Shown: one piece after another, positions 59,848 through 64,000 of the stretch
Position numbering within the stretch: the first letter of the stretch is position 1
Layout of the letters: the number at the start of each line of letters is the position of its first letter
Source of the DNA: JAUVPB01 sp965223695
Lineage (GTDB): Bacteria; Actinomycetota; Thermoleophilia; Gaiellales; Gaiellaceae
DNA length: 64,000 nucleotides
Reading direction: 5' to 3'
Assembly (NCBI GenBank): GCA_965223695.1
Contig: CBDCXJ010000003.1
Span: forward strand, 1-64,000
Notes under the pieces: generated by a model
The model's input: only the letters and a program-made list of their open reading frames with translations
Database searches by the model: none
What the model was told of the DNA's origin: nothing
Made by a program: the position numbers and the translations under genes

Positions 59848-61707
59848 ATGGGCACACTGATCGGAATCGCGTTCGTTGCAGGCCTTGTCACGGCCATCTC
59901 GCCTTGCGTCTTGCCGGTGCTTCCGGTGATCTTCGCCGGCAGCGCGACCGGCTCATCGCGCCGGCCGTACGCCGTGGTCGCGGGCCTGATCGTGAGCTTC
60001 ACCCTTTTCACGCTGGTCGCCACGCTGATCCTCGACGCCCTCGGGCTTCCGCAAGACCTTCTTCGCAACATCGCCATCGCGATCGTCATCGTCGTCGCGC
60101 TGTCACTCGTCTTCCCCTGGCTCGCGGACATCCTTGCGCGGCCGTTCCTGGCGCTGGGGCGACGCGCCCCACGCGAAGGCGGCGGTTTCGTCCTTGGCAT
60201 GAGCCTCGGGCTGTTGTTCACGCCCTGCGCCGGTCCGATCATCGCCGCTGTCTCGGTCGTCGCCGCGACACGCGAGTTCTCGGTCGAAGCCGTGCTCGTC
60301 ACGCTCGCGTATGCGCTCGGCGCCGGGCTCGTCCTACTGGCGATCGCGATCGCCGCTCAGCGCGGGCTCTCGATGCCCTCGCTCCGCTCGCGGGCGCCGC
60401 AAATCCGACAGGCGCTCGGTGTGCTAATGGTCGGCGTTGCGATCGTGATGATCCTCGGACTCGACTCGCGGCTGGCCAGCAATGTGCCTGGCTACACACA
60501 GGCGCTGCAGGGACTCGAGGAGAGCGCGAGCGCGACGACGCGGATCGACAGCCTCGTCGACTCGGGGCCGAACGTGCTCGACGAGGAGGCGGCCCAGGCC
60601 GAGAGCGCCGAGGCGCCGCCTGATGGAGACGGCGGAGCCGCCGGAGACAGCGCCGGCGATGGCGGCGGGACGAGCGGGGCCGCAGAAGAGTCCACGGGCG
60701 CGACAGACGCGGCGCTCGCGGCCGCCCCCGAGGACGTACAACGCGAAGCCGAGCTCGCCACCAGCCTGCCCGACTTCGGGCCTGCACCCGACTTCGCCGG
60801 GATCGAGGGCTGGATCAACGCCGAGGGCTACTCCCTGGCCGATCTACGCGGCAAGGTCGTCCTGATCGATTTCTGGACCTACTCCTGCATCAACTGCATT
60901 CGCACGTTTCCCCACCTCAAGCGATGGCACGAGCAGTACGCGGACGATGGTCTCGTGATCGTCGGCGTACACACGCCGGAGTTCGCATTCGAGCGTGTGC
61001 CAGCCAACGTCGAGAACGCTGTCGAGGACTTCGGCATCGAATACGCGGTCGCGCTCGACCCCGACTTCGGCACCTGGCAGGCCTGGGGCAACCGCTTCTG
61101 GCCAGCCAAGTACTTCGTTGACGCCAACGGACATGTCCGCCACGGCCACTTCGGCGAGGGCGCCTACGAGGAGAGCGAAGAGGTGATCAGAGGCCTGCTT
61201 CGCGAGGCTGGCAACCTCGGGCCGCTCGACGATCTCGCCTCGCCCACGATCGACGATCGTACGCCGACGAGCGCCCAGACTCCAGAGACCTACCTCGGAT
61301 ACCTGCGCATCGCGAACTACATCGGCGACGAGATCAGGCCCGACATTGAGAACGAGTACGAGAGCGGCGAGACACTCCCCGACAACGGCGTCACGCTCGA
61401 CGGCAACTGGAGGGTCGACGAGGAGCGTGCGTTGGCCGGCGACCCGGTCGACGGCGTTCGGGCCGCGGTCCGCATCAGCTTCGTCGGCGAGGCGGTCCAC
61501 CTCGTGATCGGGCCTGACGAGCAGGGTGGCGGCACGGTCGACGTCCTGCTCGACGGCGAGCCCGTGCATACCGTCGAGATCGACAGCAACCGCCTCTACA
61601 CGCTCGCCGAGGGCGAGCGCGACGAGTTCAAGCTGCTCGAGCTTCGCTTCAGCCCGGGCGTGTCTGGCTACGCGTTCACGTTCGGCAAGACGCAGCCGCT
61701 CTCGTAG
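59848..61707 (+). CDS. DipZ-type protein: CcdA membrane domain plus thioredoxin and C-terminal module
   Basis: 619 residues. The CcdA/DsbD-like membrane domain (about 1-215) carries the two redox cysteines in AISPCVLPVLP (Cys20) and LFTPCAGPII (Cys127). A long Ala/Gly/Glu/Asp-rich linker (about 225-300) leads to an extracytoplasmic thioredoxin-like domain (about 308-440) with SCINC (Cys347, Cys350), then a beta-rich DipZ C-terminal module (about 450-619; SFVGEAVHLVIGPDEQGGG). It passes reducing power across the membrane to thiol targets, including apocytochrome c. The cytochrome-domain fusion gene 118 bases downstream on the same strand is an obvious client. Confidence 0.93.
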   Translation: MGTLIGIAFVAGLVTAISPCVLPVLPVIFAGSATGSSRRPYAVVAGLIVSFTLFTLVATLILDALGLPQDLLRNIAIAIVIVVALSLVFPWLADILARPFLALGRRAPREGGGFVLGMSLGLLFTPCAGPIIAAVSVVAATREFSVEAVLVTLAYALGAGLVLLAIAIAAQRGLSMPSLRSRAPQIRQALGVLMVGVAIVMILGLDSRLASNVPGYTQALQGLEESASATTRIDSLVDSGPNVLDEEAAQAESAEAPPDGDGGAAGDSAGDGGGTSGAAEESTGATDAALAAAPEDVQREAELATSLPDFGPAPDFAGIEGWINAEGYSLADLRGKVVLIDFWTYSCINCIRTFPHLKRWHEQYADDGLVIVGVHTPEFAFERVPANVENAVEDFGIEYAVALDPDFGTWQAWGNRFWPAKYFVDANGHVRHGHFGEGAYEESEEVIRGLLREAGNLGPLDDLASPTIDDRTPTSAQTPETYLGYLRIANYIGDEIRPDIENEYESGETLPDNGVTLDGNWRVDEERALAGDPVDGVRAAVRISFVGEAVHLVIGPDEQGGGTVDVLLDGEPVHTVEIDSNRLYTLAEGERDEFKLLELRFSPGVSGYAFTFGKTQPLS

Positions 61708-61825
61708 CGCGGCACTAACCGGCCGGCGCTGATGGCGTCCTAGAGTTTGGGCTCCCGGCCCGCGAGCATCCGGCAGGCGCCGAGAGCGACGAACCGAACC
61801 ACCCACCGAGAGGGAGGGGGCCGTT

Positions 61826-63229
61826 GTGAAAGACAAACGACGAATGCTGGTGCTGGTAGCGCTCTTGATTGGAGTGCTCGCAGTCGTGGCCGCGGGTTGT
61901 GGCGGCGACGACAGCTCCAGCGAGCCGCCACCTCCGGCGGACACTCCGGCGGAGCCGCCTGCTGCTGACCCACCCGCTGACCCGCCGGCTGATGCGGGCC
62001 CCGCCCTCAAGGTCGGGCTCGTCACAGACACGGGCGGCGTCAACGACCGCGGGTTCAACGAGTTCTCGATCGCCGGTCTGGACGAGGCATCGGACGTGTT
62101 CGGGATCGAATCGCGCGTGTACGTCTCGGACTCGGAAGAGGACTACCTCCCCAACCTTCTCGCGGCCGCGAATGATGGAAACGATCTGGTGCTCGCCGTT
62201 GGCTTCCTCCTCCGGCCTACGACGATCGAAGTCGCCGCCGAGTTCCCCGACACCAAGTTCGCCGGAGTCGATCACTTCTACGGCACCGAAGGAGACGGGT
62301 TCTCGGGCTGCGAGGACGAGGGAACGTGCATCCTGCCGAACACCCTCGGTCTGCTGTTCCCGTCCGAGGAGTCGGGCTACGTCGCCGGCATCGTTGCTGC
62401 GCTGACAACCCAGACCGGCACCGTCTCGACCGTCGGCGGCATCAAGATCCCGCCCGTCGACAACTGGATTGCCGGCTTCCAACAGGGCGCGCTGTCGGTG
62501 AACCCCGACATCACCCTGTTGAACGCCTACTCGCAGGACTTCGTCGACCAGGCGAAGTGCAAGGAGATCGGCCTCGATCAGATCGCCCAGGGCTCTGACG
62601 TCGTGTTCCAGGTCGCCGGACAGTGCGGGCTTGGCGCCCTCGACGCCGCGGGCGAGCAAGGCGTCTTCGCGATCGGTGTCGACGTCGATCAGGGCTTCAA
62701 GGGTGACTACGTCCTGACGAGCGCACTGAAGCCCTTGCAGGTCTCGGTCTTCGACACGATCCAGTCGGTCGTCGAGGGCACCTACCAGGGCGGACAGCTG
62801 CTCAACTTCTCGGTTGCCGACTTCCCCGAGGCGCAGCTGCTGACGCCGGTCAGCGCCGACGTCTCTCAGGAAGCGCAGGACGCAGTTGCGGTCGCGATCG
62901 AGCAGTTGATCTCGGGCGAGATCGACCCGACAGCCGTTGTCGAAGAGGTTGGAGCGGCACCCGCCGAGCCAGCCGACAGCGGAGGCGGCGGTGACGCAGC
63001 CGCAGGCGCGAGTCTCTATCTCGAGGCTGGCTGCGGCAACTGCCACACGCTCGCCGACGCCGGAACGGACGGAGCCGTCGGTCCGAACCTCGACAACTCG
63101 CAACCGTCGTTCGAGCTGGCCGTCGATCGCATGACGAACGGCTCCGGCCCCATGCCCTCGTTCCTCGACGCTCTCGGCGAGGATGGCATCAACGACGTGG
63201 CGGCATACGTGGTCTCGGTAACCTCGTAG
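61826..63229 (+). CDS. BMP-family substrate-binding lipoprotein fused to a cytochrome c domain
   Basis: 467 residues from GTG after GAGAGGGAGGGGG. The lipobox VVAAGC is followed by a Pro/Ala/Asp repeat linker. BMP/PnrA-like domain (about 60-380): VGLVTDTGGVNDRGFNEFSI, GYVAGIVAAL, and GSDVVFQVAGQCGLGALDAA, the family normally binding nucleosides. After a Gly/Ala-rich hinge (about 382-393) the last 75 residues form a small class I cytochrome c: GCGNCHT (haem motif Cys403, Cys406, His407), GAVGPNLD and the likely Met ligand in GPMPSF (Met443), ending INDVAAYVVSV. No permease or ATPase gene is nearby. The fusion is continuous with no frame break. Confidence 0.92.
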   Translation: MKDKRRMLVLVALLIGVLAVVAAGCGGDDSSSEPPPPADTPAEPPAADPPADPPADAGPALKVGLVTDTGGVNDRGFNEFSIAGLDEASDVFGIESRVYVSDSEEDYLPNLLAAANDGNDLVLAVGFLLRPTTIEVAAEFPDTKFAGVDHFYGTEGDGFSGCEDEGTCILPNTLGLLFPSEESGYVAGIVAALTTQTGTVSTVGGIKIPPVDNWIAGFQQGALSVNPDITLLNAYSQDFVDQAKCKEIGLDQIAQGSDVVFQVAGQCGLGALDAAGEQGVFAIGVDVDQGFKGDYVLTSALKPLQVSVFDTIQSVVEGTYQGGQLLNFSVADFPEAQLLTPVSADVSQEAQDAVAVAIEQLISGEIDPTAVVEEVGAAPAEPADSGGGGDAAAGASLYLEAGCGNCHTLADAGTDGAVGPNLDNSQPSFELAVDRMTNGSGPMPSFLDALGEDGINDVAAYVVSVTS

Positions 63230-63256
63230 CTCGACTCAGCGATTCGATCTCACGGG

Positions 63257-63284
63257 GCGCCGCCGGCCACTCGGCCGGCGGCGC
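63257..63284 (+). terminator. Strong hairpin terminator after the BMP-cytochrome gene
   Basis: GCGCCGCCGGCC (63257-63268) pairs perfectly with GGCCGGCGGCGC (63273-63284) around ACTC, 27 bases after the stop. A moderately T-rich run (TCCTCGTTTCTGG) follows. It could also serve the convergent SDR gene ending at 63306. Confidence 0.8.
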
Positions 63285-63305
63285 TCCTCGTTTCTGGTCC
63301 TGGAT

Positions 63306-64000
63306 CTAGCCGCCCCAAATACCTGACACGAGGCCGCCGTCGATGACCAGCTGTGTGCCGGTCACCCAGGACGCGTCGTCCGAGCTCAGGAAGACGAAGC
63401 CATCCGCGATGTCGCGCGGCTTGCCCAGTCTCCCGAGCGGGTGGATCGACGTGGCGTACTCGCGCGAAGCGGCAGGGTCAGGCTGATCGGCGAAGTAGCC
63501 CTCGATCATCGGCGTCTCGATGAAGCCCGGGCAGATGCAGTTGACGCGAATGCCGGCCTTTGCGCCGTCGAGCGCCATGCACTTCGTGAGCATGATCACC
63601 CCGGCCTTCGACGCGCAGTAGGCCGCATCCGCCGGGATCGCCCAGATGCCGGCGATCGAGGCGGTCGAGGTGATCGATCCGCCGCCGCGCGCGATCAGGT
63701 GGGGCCAGGCCGCCTTCGATACGAGATAGACGCTCTTGAGGTTGGTGTCGAGCTCCTTGTCCCACTCGTCCTCTGGCATCTCGTGTGCGGTGCCCACGAT
63801 CGTGACGCCCGCGTTGTTGATGACGCAGTCGATTCCGCCGAAGCGCTCGAGGAGCTCGTCGAGACCGGCGGTGATGCTCGCCGTCGACGTCACGTCGAGC
63901 TCGAGTCCAAGCGCACCGTCGCCGATCTCGGCCGCGGTCGCCTGTGCCCTGTCGCCGATCAGATCAGCGCAGGCGACAGCCGCGCCCTCTGACGCGAAGC
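63306..64000 (-). CDS. SDR-family oxidoreductase (partial, N-terminus outside window)
   Basis: About 230 codons are visible; the frame stays open to the window edge, where ASEGAAVACADLIGDRAQAT belongs to the Rossmann domain just after the missing glycine motif. NNAGVTIVGTAHEMPEDEWD, the catalytic set Ser (SITSTASIAG), Tyr-x-x-x-Lys (YCASKAGV) and the NCICPGFIETPMIEGYF loop are present. It ends SDDASWVTGTQLVIDGGLVS. Classical NAD(P)-dependent alcohol/ketone oxidoreductase, substrate unknown. The internal ATG near 63893 is not the real start. Confidence 0.92.
   Translation of the reverse strand, partial: FASEGAAVACADLIGDRAQATAAEIGDGALGLELDVTSTASITAGLDELLERFGGIDCVINNAGVTIVGTAHEMPEDEWDKELDTNLKSVYLVSKAAWPHLIARGGGSITSTASIAGIWAIPADAAYCASKAGVIMLTKCMALDGAKAGIRVNCICPGFIETPMIEGYFADQPDPAASREYATSIHPLGRLGKPRDIADGFVFLSSDDASWVTGTQLVIDGGLVSGIWGG

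Overview
The window looks like a chromosomal piece of a high-GC actinobacterium. The evidence is F420-type flavin/deazaflavin oxidoreductases, many GTG/TTG starts with 4-base stop/start overlaps, alanine/aspartate/glutamate-rich proteins, and a hopanoid cluster next to exported DUF1800/DUF1501 proteins. A deep-branching class such as Thermoleophilia would fit, but that is inference.

Left part (1-30 kb): a catabolic, accessory-looking region. An ABC importer of the branched-chain amino acid type (substrate-binding lipoprotein, fused LivG-LivF ATPase, LivH, LivM) is preceded in its operon by an Asp/Glu/hydantoin racemase-like gene. Next come a ureidoglycolate-lyase-like gene, an M20 metallohydrolase, and a minus-strand operon of M20 hydrolase > metal-dependent amidohydrolase > HyuA > HyuB > second racemase. 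Two tandem dehydroquinase-fold proteins that lack catalytic residues follow. Three further HyuB genes lie at 16.8-29 kb, with an aminotransferase and an LLM oxidoreductase. Only one HyuA is intact: one copy carries a stop and four frame changes, one is reduced to a C-terminal stub plus an inverted N-terminal stub, and one HyuB has no HyuA beside it. Together the genes suggest uptake and opening of a cyclic amide/ureide (hydantoin-, oxoproline- or lactam-like) compound; the substrate is not determinable from sequence.

Decay zone and boundary (19.5-32.7 kb): broken genes are concentrated here, including an unrecognised gene at 19.5-20.3 kb, HyuA remnants, an aminotransferase tail and a chimeric monooxygenase-truncated haemoglobin. 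There is also an 88-base tandem repeat. The zone ends with a tyrosine recombinase, a small helix-turn-helix protein and tRNA-Ala(UGC), the usual architecture of an integrated element.

Right part (32.7-64 kb): denser, mostly intact genes. They include a histone-deacetylase-family protein, a thioredoxin with C-terminal extension, a three-gene exported/membrane operon, prephenate dehydratase and IspH. The hopanoid genes (hpnG, hpnH, hpnA, shc, hpnE ... hpnD, hpnC) are split by an opposite-strand DUF1800/DUF1501/cupredoxin operon. A CoA-transferase with one frameshift, an F420/PPOX protein and a transsulfuration operon (tartrate/isopropylmalate-type dehydrogenase > cystathionine beta-synthase > cystathionine gamma-synthase) follow. 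The window ends with an MFS transporter, an AceE-type E1 enzyme, a DipZ-type thiol-disulfide protein, a BMP-family binding lipoprotein fused to a c-type cytochrome, and a partial SDR gene.
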